The position numbers were made by a program, and so were the translations under genes. The notes beneath the pieces are model-generated. The model made no database searches. It was not told the origin of the DNA and was given only the letters and a program-made list of their open reading frames with translations. From Brachionus manjavacas (lineage: Eukaryota; Rotifera; Eurotatoria; Ploima; Brachionidae), in NCBI GenBank assembly GCA_019054805.1, contig JAHQIY010000013.1, positions 2,170,001 to 2,234,000 on the forward strand: DNA of 64,000 nucleotides, read 5' to 3'. Below are positions 36,202 to 46,159 of this stretch, piece by piece (position 1 is the stretch's first letter; each line of letters opens with the position of its first letter).

Positions 36202-36482
36202 GACAAGATCTCCTCTCTCTCTTTTCTAGCTCAGGGTAGTTATTCCCAACTTCCATAATCTCTTCTCATATGATAGATGCTTAAGTGACTTTACCAATTT
36301 TGTTGCTCTTATTTGTACCTTCTCGAGTACTAAAATGTCCTTCTTCATGTACGGACATCAATCAGCAACCGCGTACTCGAGATGAGGTCTCACAAATGCC
36401 ACGTAAAGCTTTTTAGAACGTACCAACAGACAATAACTTGAACGCTTTTGATAATTGTCATAACACTTTATTAGCTGTCTTA
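36202..36482 (-). mobile_element. 5' part of the older LINE split by insertion
   Basis: The minus strand encodes KLYVAFVRPHLEYAVAD, a stop, CPYMKKDILVLEKVQIRAT, KLVKSLKHLSYEKRL and TTLS, a stop, KRERR up to GDLVE. It then breaks exactly at the 3' border of the younger LINE. Its continuation is at 31948-31583. The homologous text in the younger LINE is LYTAFVRPHLEY ... KHLSYETRL. The copy is 5'-truncated and carries stops, so it was already decayed or has decayed since. Confidence 0.85.
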
Positions 36483-36615
36483 TTTTCATTTATTTTCATG
36501 CTCTATAGAAAATGAAAATTTATATAAAAAAAAAAACAAAAATAAATGTTTTTTTAAAGTTACGGTAATCGTATTTTTTTAAATTTTTAAAGTTTACTTT
36601 CGCTTACTGAAAAAC

Positions 36616-36738
36616 GAGATGAAGTTTATTCAAAAAATTAAAATAGATTTTATAAGTTGTTTTAAATTCTAAAAATTAAACTTTAAAACATTAGAAATTA
36701 ACTAATTAAATTTTAATTTTTTGAATAAACTTCATCTC
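36616..36738. repeat. Inverted repeat, 29-bp arms
   Basis: GAGATGAAGTTTATTCAAAA (from 36616) and its reverse complement (ending 36738) are arms of about 29 identical bp around a 65-bp AT-rich centre. It is a small foldback or MITE with no coding content. Confidence 0.65.
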
Positions 36739-37269
36739 ATTTTAGAGTAAATTACAGATTGGTAAAATTAAAAAAAAAAATAATATTGAAATTGACTTTT
36801 TTGAATTTTTGAATTTTATTTATCTAAACATTAATGCTAAGACTTAAAGTAGGAGGCCATCGGCCGCAGCAGTAACTTCCAACAGCAATAAACTTTATTC
36901 CTAATAAGCTTTTTTCGTTAATTTATGGAAAAAATATTATAAAAATAAAAAAAATTTTGAATTTTTTTTCGGGCGTTTTTTGTCGTAAAAACGTGAGCGT
37001 TCCAAAAAATACCAGAAAAACTCCAAAAAAAGCTTGCTAAACGCGCGTTAAACATGCGTTAATTACGTCGTTTTTCGTTCTACGGGAACAAGATTTTAAA
37101 CAAATTATTTTCAAAAATTTCTTTTCAACCAATATTTTTGATTTCTCTTACGTTTTCAAATTCTCTAATTATTTTCTCCGGATTACGAGTCAATAACATT
37201 TATTATTTAATAATTTAAATAAAAATTAAATGAAAAATATTTATTTCTTTTATAAATACAAAAAATAAA

Positions 37270-37813
37270 GGCAAATTGAAGTTCATGATCAAATGTAAAT
37301 ATCATATAAAAAATTTTTCCTTTTTGATTTAAATAAAAAGGTATAAAATAAAATGGTATTTTTTATCAATTTTTTAAAAATAAATGACTAAACTTTATTA
37401 AACATTATTTGTTTGATCAATAATTAGATAGAAAATTATATGAATTCTTATCTGAAGTAAATTGAATGCTTAATCAATATTTTGAAATTTTACAATACAA
37501 AATTTAACTTTGTTTCGCTGTAATATAATTTAATTGATATTAAAATATCATTTAAAGCGTTTATTTTAGCCTTAATTTGGATACCTAAATGTCGATTTTA
37601 AATTTGTCTTCAAAGTTTTCTAATAAAGATTTTAGAAGAATCAATTAAAGGTCAATTAGAGAAAAAAAAAATTGTTTTTTTTTAAATTAAAATAATAAAT
37701 ATCTTATGTTTAATTTAAAAAAAATTTAAAAAAATCTAATTTTATCATTTTTATTAAGATTTTAATCAATTAAATTTTGATCATTTGATTAAGATCATGA
37801 ACTTCAAGTTGCC
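37270..37813. mobile_element. MITE family A, copy 2
   Basis: Termini GGCAAATTGAAGTTCATGAT and (reversed) GGCAACTTGAAGTTCATGAT match copy 1, and the interior follows copy 1 closely over most of its 544 bp (for example TTTGTTTCGCTGTAATAT). Flanks AAAATAAA and AAAAAAAA agree in 7 of 8. It ends 17 nt from the C2orf76 stop codon, so it may supply or disturb the 3' end of that transcript. Confidence 0.8.
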
Positions 37814-37830
37814 AAAAAAAAAATTCCTTT

Positions 37831-38372
37831 TCAACCAATATTCACGTATTTGTTAGATTTGTATTCAAGGTAGTCCTGCATCTTGAAGTAAGAAATTTCC
37901 GTCTCATTGACAACAGTATCGGCAAGATTTTGCTCGTTGTGTAATATCAAGCTATCATCATCCTGGCAGTTGATTACCGGGTCGTTAGACTTAGAAAAAT
38001 AATAAATATGTTCATCTGAAATTTTTGATTCTTTTTTAATCTTACCTTAGCCTTGAAAGGCACGTGTTCAATCTTAAGAGTGTCTAAAAATAAGCCATTA
38101 GCTCAAAAAGACACAATTTTGTAGAAATAACAAAAATTACGGACCGTACGTGAATGTTTTAAACGGCGGCGGAAGACTACTCTTTTTTATTTCTAGTTTT
38201 GGTTAAAATTAGAGCTAATAATTCTTGCAAAAAAGCTACCTTGATTTATCATGTCTTTAAGCTCGTGGACAGTGATTTTTCTGTTTACACTTTTCAACAC
38301 CAAATTCTTTAAATTACGGTGATGAAACGAGCGTATCACTCGTATGGTAAGGACCAAATTTTCATCAGCCAT
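37831..38372 (-). CDS. UPF0538 family protein, C2orf76 homologue
   Basis: Four short exons on the minus strand, 38372-38240, 38192-38145, 38083-38046 and 37989-37831, join in phase to 125 codons plus none extra (human C2orf76 is 126 residues). The start MADENLVLTIRVIRSFHHRN, the central SSLPPPFKTFTYD and the acidic end before the stop (QDYLEYKSNKYVNIG) match the family order: N-terminal strand region, LPPPF motif, short C-terminal tail. Introns are 47-61 nt. The molecular function of the family is not known to me. No ORF here exceeds about 50 codons unspliced, so it is easily missed. The first ATG lies about 650 bp from the divergent nuclear receptor start. Confidence 0.85.
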
Positions 38373-38576
38373 TTTTCAACTCAGACTTTAACATTTAAAT
38401 TACCAACAAAAAATTTAGAAGCACAAACTCCTGAACATTTTTCTACAAACTTTTGCATGCACATTGTTCTCGAAATTAGAACTAAATTATTTCAAATATA
38501 ATGATATTTAAAAAATATTTTATTATTATTTAAGAAATTTTTTATTATAAAAAAATAAATCGAGTTTTGTTTACAG

Positions 38577-38699
38577 GTCCAGAATGCTATTCGCGCAGTG
38601 TTCGATGCCCAAACAGTGTCTCGTGTCCAGGTTGCCCCAGTTACTGAAAGTCTCTGCGTCACCTACAAAAAATACCCTGCAAAAATTGGGTCTCGATGA
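38577..38699. other. GC-rich open segment, possible exon of unknown gene
   Basis: After a good acceptor (TTTTGTTTACAG) the plus strand is open for 40 codons (VQNAIRAVFDAQTVSRVQVA ...) to a TGA. The minus strand is also open here, so strand is uncertain. The local GC content is far above the surroundings and similar to the nuclear receptor exon. It may be a terminal exon of an unrecognised gene, a receptor 5' exon or a remnant. Confidence 0.3.
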
Positions 38700-39018
38700 A
38701 ATTCATAGCCCAATTTGAGATATTTTAATTGCTAATTTAAATATAGGATGGATAACTTTGAAAAAATTTCAAATTGTTTGCCAACCTATATTTTCTAACA
38801 ACAACAAAAAGTTACAAAGTTTTATGCATTTGACCTAAAAAATTGATAGATTTCTATTTTTTTGTTGATGAAATTTTTGACTTATTTTAAAAAAAAAATC
38901 TGGCCACGAGACTGCTCCACTGTTGCCCGGAACTACAGCTCCCACAGCTCTGTTCAACTTTTTTTCCTAAATAAAAATAATTTTTTTCTCAATCCAGAAC
39001 TAGAATGTTTGAAATAAA

Positions 39019-42000
39019 ATGAGCGATCCGAGACCAAGTGATACAAGCGGACCAGCAGCAAACGCAACAATGCACAAGAGCAAAACAACAGGAGGCAGAG
39101 CGCGCGGCGCCACCTACGACGGAAACAAGTGCATGATTTGCAGCGACCGCGCGTCCGGCTTCCACTACGGCGTGTTGGCATGCGAAGGGTGCAAGGGCTT
39201 TTTCAAACGCGTGTGCAAAGAAAAGCTCAAATCGGACAGCTCAGGCGAGAGCACAGTGGCCAGCCTTCAGAGCAAAAGGCACTGTGTTTTCGGCGGCAAT
39301 TGTGAAATAAGCGTTCGAACGCGGAACAGGTGCCAATATTGTCGGATCCAAAAGTGCATTGACCTTGGCATGTCCAAAGACGGCATAAAACTGGGCCGAA
39401 GGTCAAAAAAGTTCAAGCAAAATCTCAACTCGGTCATCAACCGAAGACCGGACCAAGCAAGTGCCGACGCTCCGGCAAACTCGGACCTGTACAAGCAGCA
39501 AATAATCGCCATATTGCAAGACAACAAGCTGGTGATCAAAGCCATAGACATTCTTTCTGCTGCGGCAGCAAGTGTGAGCGCTCCACAAACTGGCCATGCC
39601 ACATCGACCGCTCGGTCTTCATCGCTCCCGGTGTCCTTGACAAGCAACAGCGCGCCAAGCTCGTTGGACTTGGCAGAAAATTCAGTAGAAAGTGAACAGA
39701 TCCAGAGTATTGGAGAAACAGTGGCTCAAGCGTTCAGCGATACCAAAGCGGTGTTTTGTGACAATTTTGCCATCAATTTTGAAGAGGAGAACTCGATCAA
39801 ATTGTGCCATGATCTCTGCCAGTTGATTGCTCCGGGCCTAGTGCATGTTCTCAATGGGAGCAAATTTTTGGACCATGCCAACGTGCTAATTGAGAACACT
39901 GTTCTTTTTGCCAAGAATGTGCCGTTTTTTATGACCATTAATGAAGCGGATCGGATCACTCTGCTGAAAAGCTCAGTGTTCGAAATAATATGCTTGAGGC
40001 ACTCGATATTTTACAAGTATTCGTCCAGTTTGTCGAGCCTGAGCACTTTGGCCGACTGCGCCCTGGCTCACGATGGAAGCGAGTCCAGTCTAGTGGAGTC
40101 AAAGTTCTACTTGCCGTTCTTGAACTGCTGGATCACTTGCGACTGGCTGAGTGACAAGTTACATGATGCAAAAAAGTTTTTAAATTTGTTGTTTGAGTTT
40201 TATTTTTATTTGAATTCAATAAGTCTGAGTGAGTTCGAGCTAGCCGTATTCTGTGCTTATTTGCTCTTCGATTCCGGTAAGTTTTAACAAGAGTACTTTA
40301 CTTATACCAGAGTTAAGGTGCGCCTTGGGCAACACCACAGCACTATCTTAATTTTAAATTTTTGCGCACAGTTTAGTTCGGTTATGACGAACACTCTGGG
40401 GAAATAGGAAAATAGTTCATAAAAATTTTTTTTCTAACAGTTAAATAAATTTGGAAATTGGAGAAGTTTTATTACAGAAAAATGTGGCTAAGACACAAAA
40501 ACAGCCTGAGTCTTTTGCTTACTGTCAATAAGCTTAGTGTATTTTTCTTTTTGGTGCAAAGCTATTTTCATTATAAATGATAAAATGGAAAGAAAATTAA
40601 AAAAGATATGTTGAAATAGAGAGACGTATTTAACTATTGCATTGTAGAAAAAAAGAAGAATTGTAAGCTAGGTAGCAATTACAAAAGCCAGTCGGGTTTT
40701 CGATGTTAAGTGGTATTTTTTATGTCATCTAAAATTTATCATCAAAATACACGCAAATTTGAATTAATTAAGTAGAAATGATCCATAAAATTTTTATTTT
40801 ATTAAAATCATTTGCTATGAATTCTTGGGTCTTGTCCAATATGTGATCACTTGATCACCAAAAATGTGATCATTTTAATAATGCTGGTTTTGTGAACAAG
40901 ACTGATCACCAAATCGATGATCACACAATATGTGATCAAAAATATAAAAAGTAAAATTAAGGAAAAAACTTTTGTGATCAATGTTTTTATTTATGTGATC
41001 AAAGTTTTTATAAATACGTAAGAATAAAGTGGCAATATTTATAATATATATAGATCATTAAAATATAAAGTTTTCCCATTAAATTTTCTTGATAAAAAGA
41101 TGTCACATTAATAAAGTTTTATATAGAAAAAAAATTAACATGAAATTTGACTGTGTTTTTTAGCAATATGGAGTTTCTCTGTTTAAATTGTGATCAAAGT
41201 GGAGAAGAATTGAATCAACTGTCTTTGAAACAGTCAACTCGGCAGCCCAAGATCGAATGACAGCCAAAATTATACGAATCGGCTTTTTAAACAATGAAAA
41301 AAACGAGTCCTCAAAGATTGATTTAAATGTTTTACATGAACTACATCGCCATGAAATAATGGCATTCTTGGCATTAGTAGATCTTTTTCTTTGCTTCAAA
41401 TTCATTACTGTACCAAATTTTTTGCAGAAAGTTTTAGAGCATTTCTGATCGTTTTTAATTAAGCCAATCTTAGCTATTTTCTCAAAAAGTTTTAAATCTT
41501 CACTTTTTTTATTATTTGATTCAAGACATTCATTCATTTTATATATTACAATTTAAAGCTTAGTAAGCGTAAGAATGATTATATAAAAAAGATTTCAAAA
41601 CTGAAGCACATATAATTTATATTGCAATATTAATGTGACATCTTTTTATCAAGAAAAGTTGATGAGAAAATTTTTTATTTTGATGATCAATATACATTAT
41701 AAGTTTAAGATTCAAGCGTGATCAGTAAATTTTTTTTAGTGATCGTAGTTTAAATTCTCGTGATCAATCATTTGATCACATATTGTGTGATCATCGATTT
41801 GGTGATCAGTCTTGTTCACAAAACCAGCATTATTAAAATGATCACATTTTTGGTGATCAAGTGATCACATATTGGACAAGACCCGAATTCTTTATTGATT
41901 AGAATAAAAAGTGTCCTCATGTATCTTTTTGTGTCTTTTTGTGTACTTTTGCTATGAATCCTTTTTTGCTTAGATTAAAAGGTGTCCTCTTGTGTCTTTT

Positions 42001-44524
42001 TGTGTACTTTTGCTATGAATCCTTTTTTGCTTAGAATAAAAGCTTATTTATTTAGCAAAGGGTCATTGCTTTTGATTTCCACTCAAGTCGATCTTTTGCC
42101 TTTTGCCTCATGTCCATTACCATTTCAGCGAGCTTTTCGTGATTGTTGACCTCCATGTTGCTGCTGATCGTTGTATCTTACGTCGCTCCTGAGGTGTCCA
42201 TTGAAGCGCTTTTTTTTTAATATTATTTTAGATTTGATTCAGAGAAAAAAATATTAAATGAAAAATTATTTTGTTAAACAATTTTTATTTGTTACAAAAA
42301 AAATTTTTAATGATAAAAGTTTAATTTTGGTGGAAAATTTTTTATTTTGATAATAAAGATGAGTAAAAATTTGTTGCCAAATTCGGATTCATTTGATGAT
42401 GAAAATTTTTATGCTCTTTGAAATATTTTGGTTCGAAACCTCCTTTGTATTCTTCCATCACTCTGACAATCAATGGAACAGAATGACTCAGTCCTGTTCC
42501 AACATATCTCTCACTTAACTCATAAAGCCGATTTCGAGACTGCTAGTAATTTAAGTTTATTAAGAGCCTCGTGATGCACGATGTTGAAAGTCATATCATA
42601 TTTTAACTTATGTATGGATCTGACTGCTGTATTCTGAATTACTTGTAGTTTTTTTATATCATTTTTTGAAAATGAATTCAAGCAAGGAAAAGAATAGTCT
42701 AGAATTGATCCAACTATAGATTTATATTAATTTCCTTTTGTTTTTTGATTATGACTCCATTTTTTGTTTGACAGTTTCTTAATAAGATTTAGCCTTGTAT
42801 TGCAACGTACTTTAACACGAAAACTTTCAACTCCCTGATATTCTTTGCAGTTTAGTTTTCAAACTCTGAGAGTTAATGCAACTATGTATGCTGCACCATG
42901 TTGCATTCACAGTTTTAAACTTAAAGAAAAAGTTATCTAATTATTGTGCTAAATTTCACTTAAATAAATATTGATATCCGATAATTTATCAATTTAAAAA
43001 TTCAGTATTTTTTTCAAATTTTTATAATTATTAAGTTAATATGTTTTTAAAAAAATTTTATTTGCTTCAAAGTTCTTTTGCTTAATAATTTTAAAAAGGG
43101 GCAAACAAAAATAGTATCTTTTTTCTTTGTTATTGAATTAATTTATTCAAAAATTTAAGCTATAAAGAGATAATATTAAAATAAAAATTTAGTTTCTATA
43201 ATCTTAAGTTTAAAAAGTTTTTTTCGAGTATGCGTAGACCTAAAATTGACTACTTATTTTAAAAAATTTCATGATAATTATGTTTTCTGACTTTTAATAA
43301 ATAAAAATTAAAGAAAAATTCTTTCAAAATGTTTTTAAAAATTTTAGAATCTATAATGATGATGTAACCTAGCAAAATAGCATTAGATTAAAACTTGAAA
43401 AAAATGAATACAGATGAGCAGACTTGTTTTTAAGTCACAAGTCTTAGATCAAGTCAATCACTTAAAATTTTTTTTTTATGAAATAAATTTCTAAATAAAC
43501 TATAATCTTAATATTAGTCAAAGTTATCTGCATTTATCCATAAGGTTCAAACTTCAGACAAAAAATATATTTCGTTAAATAACACACATTTATAAATAGG
43601 TGATACATTTCTTAAAGATATGAATTTAATTTTTTAATATTTTATGATTTTTTTTGTTAATTATTAAAAAAATTAAAGCAAGTCATAACTTTGACTTAAA
43701 CAAGTCTGCAGATGAGTATAAAAGAATATAGAAGCCTTCATTTTTTGTTCTGGGTTCGATGGTAAATGCATGATTACATATCTGTGATTCATACATTTAG
43801 TTTAAAAATTTTTATTGGTAATTTTTTAAAAAAAATTGTAAAAAAGTTATAAGTAATAAATTAACTCATGGAAGATAAGTTAATTTATTTTTGTTAGAAA
43901 TAAAAGCTTAAAATGTGAACTTTGCCTTTAAAAATGACCTCTTGTCAGAATTTTATCTAGTTATAGAATTTTCAAAAAAAACAATCTATGATTGTTGGGT
44001 GAACACGGATTAAATACAAAAAAATTCAGAGTTTTTACTCTTTTAAAGCGCGGGAATATGGTCAGTAGTCCTTCTTTTTTAAAAAATTTGACCGGTGGTA
44101 AACGGAAATGTTTTCGGGCTATCTCTAAAAAATTGTCTAGCTAAGTTTTGCAAATTTATAGATTAATGTTTTGAGTTCAAAATTTAAAATAAAGATAGTG
44201 GAGTACTTTTGCCCTTCCATTTTGACAACGAACCTTTCATGGAAATTTTTTTGATATTTTTTTTTAGGTGAGCAAAGCCTGGTGATTTCGGATACAGTGA
44301 AAATGTATAAAGCTATTTATCAGGAAATTTTGTTGACTAGGTTGGAAACAAAGCATGCTCAAATGGAACAAAGCAAAATTTTGAATAAGGAATTTTTAAA
44401 CGTATGGTTAATTAATTGTTGTAAAAAATTAAAAGAGCTGAATGCTGAACACACAAAAATATTAAACAAATTGAAAGATGTTGTTCAGTTTCCGGATCTT
44501 TATTCCGAATTATATAATTTATAA
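39019..44524 (+). CDS. Nuclear hormone receptor (NR1-like), two coding exons
   Basis: Exons 39019-40276 and 44268-44524 join in phase (DSG then EQSLVISD) to 504 residues. The DNA-binding domain begins at CMICSDRASGFHYGVLACEG with P-box CEGCKGFFKR. The second zinc finger is C-x5-C-x9-C-x2-C (HCVFGGNC ... RCQYCRIQKC), followed by a basic extension GIKLGRRSKK. Between the fingers there is a 23-residue linker rich in Ser, about 13 longer than usual. The ligand-binding domain shows the signature FAKNVPFFMTINEADRITLL and ends in an AF-2-like FPDLYSELYNL. It is a ligand- or constitutively regulated transcription factor; the subfamily is unclear (E75/HR3-like and HR96-like were considered). Exon 1 is much richer in GC than its surroundings. 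AATAAA is at 44569-44574. Confidence 0.92.
40827..41884. mobile_element. Merlin-like DNA transposon derivative in receptor intron
   Basis: The element is 1,058 bp. Terminal inverted repeats of about 113 bp start GGGTCTTGTCCAATATGTGA at both ends and look identical by eye. Perfect 8-bp target duplications GAATTCTT lie at 40819-40826 and 41885-41892. The repeats contain many TGATCAC words. A second inverted pair (near 41080-41120 and 41630-41660) lies inside. The single internal ORF (minus, 41160-41537) resembles the N-terminal half of IS1016/ISXO2-type (Merlin) transposase, and Merlin elements make 8-9 bp duplications. The catalytic half is absent, so this is an internally deleted, non-autonomous copy. 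Confidence 0.85.
41160..41537 (-). CDS. Truncated Merlin/ISXO2-like transposase
   Basis: 125 residues on the minus strand. The middle, SWRCSSCKTFKSIFEDSFFS, followed by LAVIRSWAAELTVSKT, has the form of the zinc-ribbon Cys-x2-Cys and first helices that precede the DDE domain in ISXO2/Merlin transposases. A preceding Cys pair (KCSKTFC) could be the other half of the ribbon. The DDE catalytic region does not follow: the frame ends in NRETPYC and a stop. It might bind DNA without cutting. Confidence 0.6.
   Translation of the reverse strand: MNECLESNNKKSEDLKLFEKIAKIGLIKNDQKCSKTFCKKFGTVMNLKQRKRSTNAKNAIISWRCSSCKTFKSIFEDSFFSLFKKPIRIILAVIRSWAAELTVSKTVDSILLHFDHNLNRETPYC
42090..42230 (-). mobile_element. 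RTE-like LINE C-terminal fragment
   Basis: The minus strand reads ALQWTPQERRKIQRSAATWR, very like the ALQWTPQGKRKRGRPKTTWR tail of RTE-type or related LINE proteins. Stops follow quickly. It is a short eroded fragment inside the nuclear receptor intron. Confidence 0.6.
42380..42860 (-). mobile_element. Decayed LINE fragment, distal RT region
   Basis: The minus strand encodes YKSIVGSILDYSFPCLNSFS, NDIKKLQVIQNTAVRSIHKL and HHEALNKLKLL, then the frame shifts and continues (RLYELSERYVGTGLSHSV-like). This is the post-catalytic part of a non-LTR reverse transcriptase. It differs in text from the 31949-36201 family. It lies in the receptor intron, antisense to the host gene. Confidence 0.7.
43419..43708. 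mobile_element. hAT-like MITE family B, copy with perfect target duplication
   Basis: The ends are CAGACTTGTTTTTAAGTCAC and (reversed) CAGACTTGTTTAAGTCAAAG. CAGATGAG stands directly at both flanks (43411-43418 and 43709-43716), a perfect 8-bp target duplication. Length 290 bp, no ORF. The CAG terminus and 8-bp duplication fit hAT transposition. It lies in the intron of the nuclear receptor, 560 bp before exon 2. Confidence 0.85.
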
Positions 44525-46159
44525 ATTTTTATCCAATTTTTATTTATTTGTTTGTTTTACTTTTATCAAATAAAACAGTGGATTTTTTTTTAACACAAAT
44601 TGTGTTGCAATTATTTTAATTATTTTTTTAGAGTAAAAATCTCATTAGAAAATAAAAAAAAATCTTTAAAAAAAGTTAAAAAAATTAAAAAATTCACATC
44701 GATAAATCAAAAATTAAAATTTCAGATTAAATAATCTTGTTCCATGCTTTAACACATTATTTTTTAAAATAAAGTATTTATTTTAGGATACAAAGGATCA
44801 TTTTCATCATTCTTTTTTTGAAGTATACAACAAAATATTCTTTTAACAAAATAAAACCAACTTTTAGCTTGAAAATCCAGAAAACTAAGATCCTAAAGTT
44901 ATTAATTTTAGCGCTAAATGAAAATTGATTAAATTTCCAATTTGGGATTTAGTAATTCAGTTATATAAAATAAAATTATGAAATTATTTACACATAATTT
45001 CAAAATATCATTGACTTAGTCCTAAAAATTACAAATAAAATTTTTATTTTGTAAATGATTTTTAAGAAATTATTTAAATATTTATTTATTATTTATTAAT
45101 TAATTAGGGCAAAATTCCAATTTTAAAGTGTCTAAAAAAATTAGATAAAAAACAAAAACTTTTTCTTTCAATATAAAAATATATTCTAGAAAAATATTCA
45201 TGTAAGATTTGAAATAATTTTTAATTTTTTTTTCAAATTTGGTCATAATAGAAGTGACCTCTTTGGAAAATAGTTAAAGAATACTATAGTTAATTAAAAA
45301 GCTCTCAAACGATATCTTTTTTGTCACATTTTCTATTCATTTAAGATCTTAAATAAAGGGAACAAATTCGCTGTAAACTCGGTAAGGTTATTCAAGTAAA
45401 TTTCGGAAAATTTTTTTTGTTAAATTAATTGCTTAAAATATTGTAAATTATGACTAATTCTTAACTTTAAAAAAAAAAAGCCAATATTCTTCAATATTTT
45501 TTACATTTTTGTTTTTAAAACAATTTACATAAAAAAACAAAAAACGGTACAACACTGTAATTTTCATTTTTAAATTGAGAGGGTCATTTTTTAAGAAAAA
45601 ACTGTAAGTTGAAAATATTGAATATTTATTCTATTAATTTTAGTTTTAATCAAATTTTTATATTTAATCCTAATAATTGAGGAATTAGAGGAAAAAATTA
45701 GAAAATTGGAGAATTTTTTATTTATTTTTGTGGTATTCGAATTAAATATTTCTTTTTTCAATTACTAAATAACAATTACTCTGCCATATTAATTTTGAGT
45801 CTATTTATCTTGGTAAGACTCCAGGAATATTTAAGATTCGTTATTATTTTATTAAAATTCTTTAGTCTCTTCTTTAAATATTTATTAGAAAAAAATATAT
45901 TTTTTTCTAAAATTATCATTATGAAAGTAATGAAAATGTTTGTTTACAAAAAATTTAAAGTTTCTGCCTCTCAAAAGCCCGAAAATTAAATTTCGGGTAA
46001 GTGGCGTGTATACTAGGACCCGTTAACCAGTAGAATAAAAAATATTATTATTGATAATATTAATTTGAGATATTTGAATTCTTTGAAAATTTTTATTAAT
46101 TTTACTAGAAAAAATCTAAAAATGAAGTTACTCTAAGTCTAAAATCTATAAATTCGTTT
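44525..46159. other. Intergenic stretch between convergent NR and IDH genes
   Basis: The two genes converge here. Poly(A) signals mark both ends (44569-44574 plus, 46092-46097 minus). No exon or repeat that I can name lies between; a 64-codon frame at 45795-45989 is low-complexity and not supported. Confidence 0.5.

Noticed and set aside
38319-38501. 60-codon plus-strand frame
   Set aside because: It overlaps exon 1 of the C2orf76 homologue in antisense and has no recognisable motif.
40840-41880. TGATCAC arrays considered as a CRISPR-like or satellite repeat
   Set aside because: They are the terminal inverted repeats of the Merlin-like element with exact target duplication; spacing is irregular.
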